DNA from: Pseudomonas fluorescens
GTDB lineage: Bacteria > Pseudomonadota > Gammaproteobacteria > Pseudomonadales > Pseudomonadaceae
Direction: 5' to 3'
NCBI RefSeq assembly: GCF_001708445.1
Contig: NZ_CP015637.1
Coordinates: forward strand, 5,705,001-5,769,000
Length of the DNA stretch: 64,000 nucleotides
Shown here: positions 34,805 to 43,244 of the stretch, one piece after another
How positions within the stretch are numbered: position 1 is the first letter of the stretch
Layout of the letters: each line of letters opens with the position of its first letter
Notes under the pieces: model-generated
Told to the model about the DNA's origin: nothing
What the model saw: the letters and a program-made list of their open reading frames with translations, nothing else
The model's database searches: none
Program-made: the position numbers and the translations under genes

Positions 34805-34892
34805 TGTGGGAGGGGGCTTGCCCCCGATAGTGGTGCGTCAGTGACAGATAAGTGCCTGACACACTGCTATCGGGGGGGAGCCCCCTCCCACA
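34805..34892. repeat. REP-like inverted repeat pair (GTGGGAGGGGGC family)
   Basis: TGTGGGAGGGGGCTTGCCCC at the left is matched by an inverted copy ending CCCCCTCCCACA at 34892, with CGATAG/CTATCG just inside each arm. It lies in the gap between the YbdD-type gene and yjiA. Confidence 0.85.
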
Positions 34893-34923
34893 TTTGTTTC
34901 AGTGTTCCTTCAAGGAGAATTTT

Positions 34924-35883
34924 TTGTCCTCTCCCATTCCAGTGACCGTCCTCAGCGGCTTCCTCGGCGCCGGCAAGACCACCTTGCTGCGCCACCTGCT
35001 CAAGGCCGAGCACGGCTTGAAAATCGCCGTGATCGAAAATGAATTCAGCGATGCCGGTATCGACACCCAGCTGTTGGGCGAAGAACCGGTGCAAGTCATG
35101 ACCCTGTCCAACGGCTGCGTGTGCTGCACTATCCACACCGACCTGACCAAGGCCCTCTACCTGCTGCTCGAACGCCTGGACAGCGGCGAGATCGCCTTCG
35201 ACCGCCTGGTGATCGAGTGCACCGGCCTTGCCGACCCTGCGCCGGTGGCCCAAACCTTTTTCATCGATGAGGAACTGCGCGAGCGCTACATCCTTGACGG
35301 CATCATCACCCTCGTCGACGCGGCCCACGCCGAGCACCACCTGACCCAGACCATCGCCCAGGCGCAGATCGGTTTCGCCGACCGCCTGCTGGTGAGCAAG
35401 CGTGACCTGGTGGACGACGCCACCTTCGAGGCTCTCAGTGAACGCCTCACACGCATCAACCGCCGCGCGCCGATCCGTGTGGTCGAGCACGGCAAGATTG
35501 AGTTAGCCGAACTGCTCGATGTGCGCGGCTTCAACCTTAACGCCGGCATGAGCTTGCGCCCGGTGAGCAAGGCGCCGTCCAGCGACCGTATTTCCAGCCT
35601 GGTACTGCGCACTGACCAGCCGCTGGATATCGACCGCCTCAGTGAGTTCATGAACGAACTGCTGGAAGACCATGGCAAGCAACTGCTGCGCTACAAGGGC
35701 GTGCTCAACATCGCCGGGGAGGATCGGCGCATGGTGTTCCAGGGCGTGCTCAAGCTCTACGGGTTCGATTGGGACACCGAATGGGCCGAGGGTGAGGCGC
35801 GGGAGAGTGTGATTGTGTTTATTGCCGATGAGTTGCCGGAAGACAAAATCCGCGAAGGCTTTAAGCGGGTTTACCAGGCGTAA
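34924..35883 (+). CDS. yjiA: G3E-family GTPase YjiA (COG0523, metal-chaperone-like)
   Basis: A 319-residue GTPase. Walker A GFLGAGKTTLL is near residue 12, the metal-binding GCVCCTI (CxCC) is at about residue 64, and the SKRDLV guanine motif follows. It begins with TTG at 34924, preceded by AAGGAG six bases upstream; no ATG suits the frame. COG0523 proteins move zinc or other metals, and E. coli YjiA binds zinc and GTP. It is the third member of the cstA-ybdD-yjiA set but is separated from it by a REP element, so it may be expressed separately. The metal is unknown. Confidence 0.92.
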   Translation: MSSPIPVTVLSGFLGAGKTTLLRHLLKAEHGLKIAVIENEFSDAGIDTQLLGEEPVQVMTLSNGCVCCTIHTDLTKALYLLLERLDSGEIAFDRLVIECTGLADPAPVAQTFFIDEELRERYILDGIITLVDAAHAEHHLTQTIAQAQIGFADRLLVSKRDLVDDATFEALSERLTRINRRAPIRVVEHGKIELAELLDVRGFNLNAGMSLRPVSKAPSSDRISSLVLRTDQPLDIDRLSEFMNELLEDHGKQLLRYKGVLNIAGEDRRMVFQGVLKLYGFDWDTEWAEGEARESVIVFIADELPEDKIREGFKRVYQA

Positions 35884-35961
35884 AAAATCTATGGTCCCCC
35901 CATTTTTGCAATACTGATTAACGGGCGATGTGGTTGGCTTGCTTAAATCTATCCGGCGTCT

Positions 35962-35995
35962 GTTTGGGGCTTGGGCTTGCCCCCTCCCACATTTT
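35962..35995. repeat. Half REP-like sequence
   Basis: GGGCTTGCCCCCTCCCACAT at about 35974-35993 is one arm of the GTGGGAGGGGGC repeat family, without an intact partner. Confidence 0.5.
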
Positions 35996-36010
35996 GCTGT
36001 GTGTCCGGCT

Positions 36011-36652
36011 TTATTTACCGAGCTTGCGCAACTCATCCGACTCCACCACCCGCACGCCGTCCTGCTCTTCCAGCGCCAGGCGCCACATGGCGCGGGCCAG
36101 TTCGCACACTTCAATGCCGTGGTACTTGCCTGGAATCAGGCGTGACAACGGCCCGGCCAATTGCTCGGCCAGGCGCGGCTCAACACGTTCCCCCAGTAGC
36201 AGCGAAGGCCGCACGATGGTCAGTTGCGGCCAGTCCTGGGCCTTGAGTGCCTGTTCCATTTCCCCTTTGACCCGGTTGTAGAACACCGAGGATTTCGGGT
36301 CGGCGCCAATCGCACTGATCACGATCAAGTGCCGCGCGCCCATTTCCCGGGCGCGCTTGGCGAAGGCCACGACCATATCCAGGTCAACGGCACGGAAGGC
36401 CTCTTCCGATCCGGCTTTCTTGATGGTGGTGCCCAGGCAGCAGAAGGCAATATCCACCTGGCCGCTCAGTTGCGGCAGGAGCACCGCCGGGTCGCCTACC
36501 GGGTTTTCCAGGCGCGGGTGTTCAGCCAGCGGTTTGCGGCTGGGCGCCAGCACGCGGGTTACGGTGGGTTCGTTGAGCAGGCGGTCAAGCAGGTGCTCGC
36601 CGGTAAGCCCGGAGGCGCCCGCGAGCAGGATATGCTGAGGTGTCAGGTACAT
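36011..36652 (-). CDS. NAD(P)H-binding oxidoreductase (atypical short-chain, HTATIP2-like)
   Basis: A 213-residue Rossmann-fold protein. The cofactor motif [14 protein letters not shown] is at about residues 9-22. A conserved CCLGTT is followed by the catalytic-type pair in [12 protein letters not shown] (Tyr/Lys). This pattern is the NAD(P)H-binding/NmrA-like group related to human TIP30 (HTATIP2) and to YwnB-type proteins. The substrate is unknown. The upstream gene encodes the MORN-caspase lipoprotein on the same strand, 31 bp away, so the two may be co-transcribed. Confidence 0.85.
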   Translation of the reverse strand: MYLTPQHILLAGASGLTGEHLLDRLLNEPTVTRVLAPSRKPLAEHPRLENPVGDPAVLLPQLSGQVDIAFCCLGTTIKKAGSEEAFRAVDLDMVVAFAKRAREMGARHLIVISAIGADPKSSVFYNRVKGEMEQALKAQDWPQLTIVRPSLLLGERVEPRLAEQLAGPLSRLIPGKYHGIEVCELARAMWRLALEEQDGVRVVESDELRKLGK

Positions 36653-36683
36653 GGTGTTTTCCCCCCTTGTTACACAGTTCAGC

Positions 36684-38402
36684 TTAGTTGCCTTTGGCTT
36701 CCTTGCTATTCATTGAGACGCTTTCGAGCGCCTTTCGTGCCTGCTGTTTGCGTAATAATTGCCAATGGGCGATCACGCCTTTGGGGGCCCACATCTGCGG
36801 TTCGGAAGGCTCGAAGTTGTCCGCCTGTTCGCGTTCGCTCACGTGCAGTTGCGCCAGTTTGAAAGCTTGCTGCAAATCGTCGGTCTGGTTGAAGGCCTGG
36901 GCGAAGAGGGCGTCGCCGAAGTAGGTGAAATCGGCTTCCTCGGAGCACCCGAACGACACACGGTCGGCGCGGGAGGCGGTCATGATCAGGGTGTGTTCGT
37001 CTTTCAGTGCCGGGATGAAACCGCCGGAGTAGCAGGCGGAGATCACGATGATCTTGTCGCGGTTCTTCAGCGGCGCGAGCACGGCGGCCAGCTCATCGGC
37101 AGGCAGGTCGGCCAGCTCCATGCGCGGCTGGTCCAGCACCAGTTCATGTTCGTGGGTGCCGTGGCTTGTCAGGTAGATAAACACCAGGTCTTCCGGCCCG
37201 CTGCGTTCGGCGAGGGTCTGCACCGCGCGGCGCAGGCTTTCGCGGGTGGCCAGGGGGCGGTCGGCAATATGGTCGCGGTGGTTGACCAGGCGGATCTGCC
37301 CCCGGGCACCGAAGCGGGTGGCGAGCATATTGCTGACGTAGTCCGCTTCGCGCAGGAACACGCTTTGTTTACCGTCACCGGCCACGGCCAGGGTGTACAG
37401 CTCCACGGCCGGGGTGGAGGCGGGTACGGCGGCGAGGGCGGCTTCGAGCAAGCGGCCCTGGGCGAGCACGCCAATTTCCAGCGGGTCGGGTAGCAACTTG
37501 CCGTCGGCATCCCGCACGCGCATGCCATTGACCCAGGTGCCGGCCTGCACGGTGCCGTCGGCGAGCACCAGGGTGCCACGCCCCTGGTAGTTGTCGCTGT
37601 CGAAGCCGCCGATATAGAAGCTGCCATCGGTCAGGTTCAGGCGGCCTTCGCCGCTGAAGCGCCAGTCGGCGAACTCGCCGACATAATGGCTACCGTCCAC
37701 ACCAATCAATTCGCCCTTGCCGCTCAGGGCGCCTTCCTTGAACTGGCCGATCCACACGTCGCCGTCGGCGTTTTCATAACGGCCCTTGCCATTGAGCTGG
37801 TTCTGCTTGAACTGGCCGACATAAATGTCGCCGTCAGCGCTGTTGAACGTGCCGTTGCCTTCCAGTTGGCCATCGACGAAGTGGCCGCTGAACTGATTGC
37901 CGCTGTCGTCGTTGCGCTGGCCTTCGCCATTTGGTTTGCCGTGGGCGAACTGGCCCTGGTATTGGCTGCCGTCGGCCAGCTCCAGGCGACCGAGGCCGGA
38001 GTACTGGTCGTCCTTGAATTCGCCGCGATAGGTCATTTGCCCCTCTTTGAGGGTGCCTTCGCCGTTGCGTCGACCGTTCTTGAAGCCGCCCACATAGTGG
38101 CTGCCCGCCGTGCTCAAGCTGCCCTGGCCATCGAACAGGCCTTGCTTGAACTGGCCTTTATAGACTTCGCCGTTGCTGCCGTGCCATTCGCCCTGGCCGT
38201 GCCACTGGCCTTGGTCGAACTGGCCGGCGTACCAGCTGCCGTTGGGGTAGTCCACGCGGCCCTGGCCTTGCAGCAAGCCATTGACCACATCACCCCGGTA
38301 GCGGCCGCCGTCGGGCAGGCGCGCATCGGGCGGCAACAGCGATTCGCCGTCTCCGCAAGCGGTGAGCAACAGGGCAAGGGCAAGGGGAGCAAGTGGGCGC
38401 AT
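36684..38402 (-). CDS. MORN-repeat lipoprotein with C13 caspase-like protease domain
   Basis: A 572-residue lipoprotein with signal and lipobox LLLTAC, lipid on Cys16. Residues 35-292 form about 12 MORN repeats of 22-23 residues (YxGxFxxGxxxGxGxxxxxxG), beginning at Tyr35, 58, 81, 103, 125, 148, Phe171, Tyr194, Trp217, Tyr240, 263 and a decayed last one. Residues about 330-530 look like a C13 (legumain/caspase clan CD) peptidase, with His414 in LTSHGTHEH and Cys457 in [10 protein letters not shown]. Both catalytic residues are intact. The substrate is unknown. Anchoring suggests a periplasmic or outer-membrane-face role. MORN repeats elsewhere bind membranes or act as scaffolds. Confidence 0.88.
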   Translation of the reverse strand: MRPLAPLALALLLTACGDGESLLPPDARLPDGGRYRGDVVNGLLQGQGRVDYPNGSWYAGQFDQGQWHGQGEWHGSNGEVYKGQFKQGLFDGQGSLSTAGSHYVGGFKNGRRNGEGTLKEGQMTYRGEFKDDQYSGLGRLELADGSQYQGQFAHGKPNGEGQRNDDSGNQFSGHFVDGQLEGNGTFNSADGDIYVGQFKQNQLNGKGRYENADGDVWIGQFKEGALSGKGELIGVDGSHYVGEFADWRFSGEGRLNLTDGSFYIGGFDSDNYQGRGTLVLADGTVQAGTWVNGMRVRDADGKLLPDPLEIGVLAQGRLLEAALAAVPASTPAVELYTLAVAGDGKQSVFLREADYVSNMLATRFGARGQIRLVNHRDHIADRPLATRESLRRAVQTLAERSGPEDLVFIYLTSHGTHEHELVLDQPRMELADLPADELAAVLAPLKNRDKIIVISACYSGGFIPALKDEHTLIMTASRADRVSFGCSEEADFTYFGDALFAQAFNQTDDLQQAFKLAQLHVSEREQADNFEPSEPQMWAPKGVIAHWQLLRKQQARKALESVSMNSKEAKGN

Positions 38403-38507
38403 AGCGGGATCCGGATAATTGAGCGCCGAGTATGCCGTAGCTGCGAGTTTCTTACATAAATTTACATACCCTGTGGCGAGTTTCAGTGCCTCACCACAGG
38501 GAAGGGC

Positions 38508-38963
38508 TTACACGAAGCAGAGCGACAACGACTCGGCGATGTAAGCGGGTTTTTCCTGGCCTTCGATTTCCAGGGTGGCGGTGGCCTTGAACAGCCATTG
38601 GCCCGGTTTTTTCTCGGTGACGTCCGTGAGGGTGACGTTCAGGCGCACCTTGGAGTTGACCTTCACTGGCTGGATAAAGCGCACGCTGTCCAGGCCATAG
38701 TTGACCGCCATCTTCAGGCCCTCTGGCATGATCAGGATGTCTTCCAACAGCTTGGGCATCAGCGACAGCGACAGGAACCCGTGGGCGATGGTGCTGCCGA
38801 ACGGCGTTTGCGCGGCCTTGACCGGGTCGATGTGGATGAACTGATGGTCGCCAGTGGCTTCGGCGAACAGGTTGATTCGGGCCTGGTCGATGGTGAGCCA
38901 TTCGGAACGTCCCAGTTCCTTGCCGACATAATCTTTGAGCTGCGCTACGGGTACATAGGGCAT
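38508..38963 (-). CDS. MaoC-like (R)-specific enoyl-CoA hydratase/dehydratase
   Basis: A 151-residue hot-dog-fold protein. It has the MaoC hydratase signature with Asp and His (FAEATGDHQFIHIDPVKA), the catalytic FGSTIAHGFLSLSLMP segment, and a C-terminal AYIAESLSLCFV strand. The start is ATG 38963, chosen for AAGGAG upstream; the frame runs open 35 codons further without support. It probably acts on 2-enoyl-CoA or acyl-ACP in fatty-acid or PHA metabolism. Nothing nearby fixes the substrate. Confidence 0.88.
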   Translation of the reverse strand: MPYVPVAQLKDYVGKELGRSEWLTIDQARINLFAEATGDHQFIHIDPVKAAQTPFGSTIAHGFLSLSLMPKLLEDILIMPEGLKMAVNYGLDSVRFIQPVKVNSKVRLNVTLTDVTEKKPGQWLFKATATLEIEGQEKPAYIAESLSLCFV

Positions 38964-39001
38964 TGCGTCTCTCCTTGGTTCATCGGTTTGTCCCTCCGCT
39001 G

Positions 39002-39098
39002 CAGGCGCGAGCTTGCTCACGAAGGTCGTTAACGATAACGCCGGCTTTTCTGGTTCGGCGCGGCGCACTCGAGTTTTTCGCGAGCAATCTCGCTCCTG
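39002..39098. repeat. REP-like pair (GCGAGCTTGCTCGC family)
   Basis: CAGGCGCGAGCTTGCTCACGAAG at the left and TTTTTCGCGAGCAATCTCGCTCCTG at the right form imperfect inverted arms in the divergent gap between the MaoC and LrgA-type genes. Confidence 0.6.
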
Positions 39099-39251
39099 AG
39101 GGAGGCAGTTGCTGTTTTTTTGGGGTTACAGAGAACCAATGTAGATCATCATGGGCTACCCGCCCGGTCAACCCACCATGCTTATGGCGAATGCCGGAGC
39201 ATAGAGCGGGCATGCTTATAATGCGGGCGAGCCTTGAGGGGGGGAGAACGG

Positions 39252-39614
39252 ATGCTGTTACGCGGTCTGACATGGCTGGTGCTGTTTCAATTGATCGGCA
39301 CCGCGATCAATCATTTGCTGGTGCCGGTACTGCCGGGGCCGATCATTGGCCTGTTGCTGATGCTGGGCTACCTGGTATGGCGCGGCGAAGTCGGTGAACC
39401 GTTGAGCCTGGCGGCCAGCAGCCTGTTGCGTTACCTGCCGTTGCTGCTGGTGCCGCCGGCGGTGGGGGTGATGGTGTATGCCAAGGACATCGCCGCGGAC
39501 TTCTGGGCCATTGTCGGCGCACTGGTGCTGTCGCTGGTGATCGCCATGGGGTTTGTCGGCGTGCTGATGCAAAAGCTGGTCAAGCGCCAGGCGCAACAGG
39601 AGGAGGAACAATGA
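39252..39614 (+). CDS. CidA/LrgA family holin-like membrane protein
   Basis: A 120-residue protein with four transmembrane segments. The conserved LLVPVLPGPIIGLLLMLGYL and LLRYLPLLLVPPAVGVM motifs define the family. ATG 39252 is used because GGGGAG precedes it; an in-frame start at 39234 is weaker. In Staphylococcus CidA/LrgA influence murein hydrolase release, and related proteins in plants and bacteria have been linked to glycolate/pyruvate movement. It overlaps its LrgB partner by 4 bp. Confidence 0.88.
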   Translation: MLLRGLTWLVLFQLIGTAINHLLVPVLPGPIIGLLLMLGYLVWRGEVGEPLSLAASSLLRYLPLLLVPPAVGVMVYAKDIAADFWAIVGALVLSLVIAMGFVGVLMQKLVKRQAQQEEEQ

Positions 39615-40327
39615 CCTTCGACTGGCAGGGCGCGTGGGCGGCGGTGATTCATCACCCTCTGTTCGGCATCGGTATCACCCTCGGCGCCTATCAACTGGTG
39701 CTGGCGGGCTTTGAGAAAACTCGCTGGATTTTCCTGCAACCGGTGCTGGTCTCCATGCTGCTGGTGATTGGCGTGTTGCTCAGTTGCGGCCTGAGCTACG
39801 CCGAATACCGCAAGAGCACCGAGATCATGGGCATCCTGCTCGGCCCTGCGACGGTGGCCCTGGCAGTGCCGCTCTATTTGAACCTGCGGCGGATTCGGCA
39901 GTTGTTCTGGCCGATTTTTACTACGCTGGTGATAGGTGGCGTATTGGCCACTGGCCTATGTGTGCTGCTGGGCTGGTGGTTTGGTGCCGAACACATGATG
40001 CTGATGACCATGGCGCCCAAATCGGTGACTTCGCCGATCGCCATGCTGGTGGCTGAGCAGATCGGCGGTGTCGCCGCATTGGCCGCAGTGTTTGTGCTGA
40101 TCACCGGGGTCATCGGTGCGATGATCGGTCCGGCATACCTGTCGCGACTGGGCGTACACAGCCCCGAGGCACGCGGCATGGCCCTGGGCATGACCGCGCA
40201 TGCGGTCGGCACCTCGGTGGCCTTGCAGGAAAGCGAAGAGTGCGGCGCCTTTGCGGCGCTCGCCATGAGTCTGATGGGCGTGGCCACGGCGGTGTTCCTG
40301 CCGTTGGCGGTGTCGGTAATTGTTTAA
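39611..40327 (+). CDS. LrgB/CidB family membrane protein
   Basis: A 238-residue polytopic protein of the LrgB family, with about seven to eight helices. Signatures are ILLGPATVALAVPLY and MTMAPKSVTSPIAMLVAEQIGG, plus AHAVGTSVALQESEECGAFAALAMSLMG near the C-terminus. It is paired with the LrgA-type gene (ATGA overlap). In plants and bacteria some LrgA-LrgB pairs function in organic-acid export or uptake, so a transport role is as likely as lysis control. Confidence 0.9.
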   Translation: MTFDWQGAWAAVIHHPLFGIGITLGAYQLVLAGFEKTRWIFLQPVLVSMLLVIGVLLSCGLSYAEYRKSTEIMGILLGPATVALAVPLYLNLRRIRQLFWPIFTTLVIGGVLATGLCVLLGWWFGAEHMMLMTMAPKSVTSPIAMLVAEQIGGVAALAAVFVLITGVIGAMIGPAYLSRLGVHSPEARGMALGMTAHAVGTSVALQESEECGAFAALAMSLMGVATAVFLPLAVSVIV

Positions 40328-40348
40328 ACCGGGTTTAAGGAAACCTTT

Positions 40349-40942
40349 ATGAGTCTGGCGCTGTTCCCGCTCAATACCGTGCTGTTCCCCGGCTGCACCC
40401 TCGACTTGCAACTGTTCGAGGCGCGCTATCTGGACATGATCAGCCGTTGTATGAAAAAGGGCGAAAGCTTCGGCGTGGTGTGCATCCTCGACGGCCAGGA
40501 AGTCGGCATGGCCCCGGATGGCTACGCGCTGATCGGCTGTGAAGCGCTGATCCGCGACTTCAAGCAGCAGGATAACGGCCTGCTGGGGATTCGTGTCGAA
40601 GGCGGTCGCCGTTTCCGTGTGCGTGACTCCGGGGTGCAGAAGGACCAGTTGCTGGTGGCCGAGGTGCAATGGCTGGAAGAACTGCCGGACCAGGCGCTGG
40701 AAGAAGAGGACGCCGACCTGCTGGCCTTGCTCCAGGCCCTGGCCGAACACCCGATGGTCGCCTCGCTGGACATGGGCACCCACGCCGATGGCCAGCAGGC
40801 GCTGGGCAATCAGCTGGCGTATCTGCTGCCGTTCACCGAGGCCGACAAGATCGACCTTCTGCAACTCGACGACCCACAGCAGCGGCTGGATGCGATCCAG
40901 ATGCTGCTCGACGAGTTGCAGGGCGAGCTATTCACTCAATAG
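40349..40942 (+). CDS. LON peptidase substrate-binding-domain protein
   Basis: A 197-residue stand-alone Lon N-terminal domain protein, without ATPase or protease parts. ALFPLNTVLFPGCTLDLQLFEARYLDM and GYALIGCEALIRDFKQQDNGLL are typical. The C-terminal part is helical (LDAIQMLLDELQGELF). It lies 21 bp after the LrgB-type gene and may share its transcript. Stand-alone proteins of this kind may bind substrates or act as adaptors; the function is not established. Confidence 0.9.
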   Translation: MSLALFPLNTVLFPGCTLDLQLFEARYLDMISRCMKKGESFGVVCILDGQEVGMAPDGYALIGCEALIRDFKQQDNGLLGIRVEGGRRFRVRDSGVQKDQLLVAEVQWLEELPDQALEEEDADLLALLQALAEHPMVASLDMGTHADGQQALGNQLAYLLPFTEADKIDLLQLDDPQQRLDAIQMLLDELQGELFTQ

Positions 40943-42252
40943 GCATAGCGCAGCAGCGCATGGGACATGCCGGCAAGCGCGATAAAACTCAGCACCGCCA
41001 CCAGCGCCGGCAGCAGCAGCCACCAGGTTTTTTGGGGCATGGCCGGCAATGGGCTGCGGTACTGGCTGGCGTTCAGGCTGAAGGCGCACACCGTCATCGC
41101 CAGCAACGTACCGGCCAGGATGTCGGTGGGCCAATGGGCGCCCAAATAGACCCGTGACAGCGCAATGAAGGCGGCGGGGATACACCCCAGCAGCATCCAG
41201 GTCAGGCGCATCCGCGTGGGTTGCCCGCGACCGGCCAATACCGCCAGCGCCAGGAAGAACGCGAACGCACCAGAGGCATGGCCGCTGGGCATGCTGAAGC
41301 TGGTCAGGGGGTCGGTGAGGATTTCCGGTCGGCCACGGGCAAAAAACAGCTTGGTCGCGGTGTTGATCAACGCCGCCCCTGCCAGCGTGACACCGACAAA
41401 CACCGCATGCCGCCATTGTCGCGCCAGTAACAGCAGGCCGGTGAACACGGCGCTGGCGACGAACATCTTCTTGAACTCACCCAGTTGGGTGATGCGCACC
41501 ATCACCTCGTCCAGCCATGGGCTGCGGTGCTCCTGCACCAGTGCGCTCAGGCCCTGGTCGAAATCGTTGAGGTGGGGGTAGCCGATGAACAGCGCGATCA
41601 ACAACGTCAGGCTGGCACACCCAATCCACAAGGTTGCACGACGATGGCCTCGCAGGCTGCTGTTCAGGCACAGCCCGATCAATACCGCCAGGCAGGCCGT
41701 GACCACGCCCGCCTCTGGCCAGAACCCTTCCGGCAAGGGTAGGCGGAACGCGGCACCGGTCGCCCAGCCGGGTATCAGGTAGGCCACCGACCAACCCGCC
41801 GCCGCCAGAATGCTCACGGCGGCGAAACGTGGGAACGGCATGTCGCACATGCCGGCGACCATTGGCAGCATCGGCCGCAGCGGGCCGATGAAACGGCCGA
41901 CTAACAGGCTGGCGATGCCGTACTTGTGGAAGTAGGTCTCGGCACCGTTCATCCATTCCGGATGATGGCGCAGGCCGGGTAGACGGCGAATGTTCTGATG
42001 GAAATGCCGCCCCAGGTAGTAGGAAACCCCATCGCCCAATAGTCCGCCGAGGAAGCCCATCAGCAAGGTTTCACTCAACGACAGCGCCCCGCTGCCGGCC
42101 AGCACCGCAATGGCAAACAACAACACGGTGCCCGGCACGATCAGCCCGGCAATGGCCAGGCATTCCACGCACGCCACGATAAGCACCGCCGCCGCCAGCC
42201 ATTGCGGGTTCAGGGTCAGCCAGCCGGTAATGCTATCGAGCCATTGGCCCAT
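40936..42252 (-). CDS. Fused DedA-family / PAP2-phosphatase membrane protein
   Basis: A 438-residue protein joining two membrane domains. Residues about 20-190 form the DedA (SNARE-associated) domain, with GLIVPGTVLLFAIAVLAG and the VGRFIGPLRPMLPMVAGM motif. Residues about 220-400 form a PAP2 phosphatase with KLFFARGRPE, SMPSGHASGAFA and SRVYLGAHWPTDILAG, which carry the lysine/arginine, histidine and terminal histidine-aspartate of the active site. A lipid-phosphate substrate such as undecaprenyl pyrophosphate is likely, since DedA proteins now include lipid flippases. Its 3' end overlaps the convergent Lon-domain gene. Confidence 0.9.
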   Translation of the reverse strand: MGQWLDSITGWLTLNPQWLAAAVLIVACVECLAIAGLIVPGTVLLFAIAVLAGSGALSLSETLLMGFLGGLLGDGVSYYLGRHFHQNIRRLPGLRHHPEWMNGAETYFHKYGIASLLVGRFIGPLRPMLPMVAGMCDMPFPRFAAVSILAAAGWSVAYLIPGWATGAAFRLPLPEGFWPEAGVVTACLAVLIGLCLNSSLRGHRRATLWIGCASLTLLIALFIGYPHLNDFDQGLSALVQEHRSPWLDEVMVRITQLGEFKKMFVASAVFTGLLLLARQWRHAVFVGVTLAGAALINTATKLFFARGRPEILTDPLTSFSMPSGHASGAFAFFLALAVLAGRGQPTRMRLTWMLLGCIPAAFIALSRVYLGAHWPTDILAGTLLAMTVCAFSLNASQYRSPLPAMPQKTWWLLLPALVAVLSFIALAGMSHALLRYAY

Positions 42253-42302
42253 AAAACGTCACTCCCTCTATGTCATACATAACGCGAAACGCTGAAGATT
42301 TA

Positions 42303-42332
42303 ATGTGGGAGGGGGCTTGCTCCCGATAATGG
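42303..42332. repeat. REP-like arm (GTGGGAGGGGGCTTGCTCCC)
   Basis: A single, slightly altered copy of the window's main repeat arm, in the gap between the DedA-PAP2 and glycosylase genes. A decayed partner may lie at about 42360-42380. Confidence 0.6.
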
Positions 42333-42386
42333 TGTAACAGGCCGCAGGTGTGTCGCTGACCCACCGCTGTGCTGCGGCGATAGTGT

Positions 42387-43070
42387 TCAAACCAGAAAGT
42401 AGTCGCGGCCTTCGACCTGGCCGCGACGCAGCGGGTTCCGTGTGCAGTAGGGCGCATAGCCGGCATCGACGAAGCGATACATCAGGTGTTCATCGCGGCC
42501 GCTGGGAATGCCCAGGCGGGTGGTCTGGATAATCTGCGTCGGCACCTGGCCTATGTCTTCTACATAGAGCTGTTCCTGATCGAAGCGCTTGGCATCCCAC
42601 ATCGGGACTTTCAAACCCAGCGCCTTGCACAACAAGGTCTGGCCCGCGCAAAGCTTCTGCGAGGGGCGGGGGCTGCCGTCGGCATTCGGGTTGTTCAACA
42701 GCATCTGCGCCAGGCTGGCGGGACCTGAGAGTTCGTCAATCCAGGGATAGGCCGACTTGATCAGCACGGCATTGCCCGGCCCCTGGGCGCTGAAGTTCAG
42801 CGAATCACCGCCACGGGCGTAGTACATGTAGATATGCCCGCCATCCAGAAACAAAGCCTTACGCTTTTCTGTGTAGCCGAGGGAGGCGTGGCTGCCTTTT
42901 TCGGCCACGTAATACGCTTCGGTTTCAATAATTCGCGCTGAAAGCCAGATATCGCCGACGCGGTGGCGAATGATTTTTCCGAGCAATTCCCGTGCAAGCA
43001 GTTGTGCATCGCGGTCGAAGAAGCCGTCGGGCAGGGCGCTGGCGGGGAGTTGGGGGGTAAAACTGGACAT
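42387..43070 (-). CDS. 3-methyladenine DNA glycosylase (AAG/Mpg family)
   Basis: A 227-residue DNA glycosylase of the AAG type, which excises alkylated purines. ARELLGKIIRHRV, RIIETEAYYVAEKGSHASLGYTEKRKALF (with the catalytic Glu) and GNAVLIKSAYPWI are family motifs. The C-terminus carries a substrate-pocket PGR-like RLGIPSGRDEHLMYRFVDAG. The start is uncertain: ATG 43070 is chosen, while a GTG-initiated frame runs 17 codons further. It is not the E. coli AlkA or Tag type. Confidence 0.88.
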   Translation of the reverse strand: MSSFTPQLPASALPDGFFDRDAQLLARELLGKIIRHRVGDIWLSARIIETEAYYVAEKGSHASLGYTEKRKALFLDGGHIYMYYARGGDSLNFSAQGPGNAVLIKSAYPWIDELSGPASLAQMLLNNPNADGSPRPSQKLCAGQTLLCKALGLKVPMWDAKRFDQEQLYVEDIGQVPTQIIQTTRLGIPSGRDEHLMYRFVDAGYAPYCTRNPLRRGQVEGRDYFLV

Positions 43071-43244
43071 GGCGTTCAGGGTTATTACGGCTAAATGTGA
43101 CGGAATAATAACAACTCCCACCTTAATTACGGCTGAACCCCAGGTTTTTACAGTTCATTTCGACCATCCGCCCCACACCGCTGTCAGTCGGGCGGCGTCA
43201 CAGCTATAATCTGCCGCTTTCCTCTTTGCCAAGACTCCCTGACC

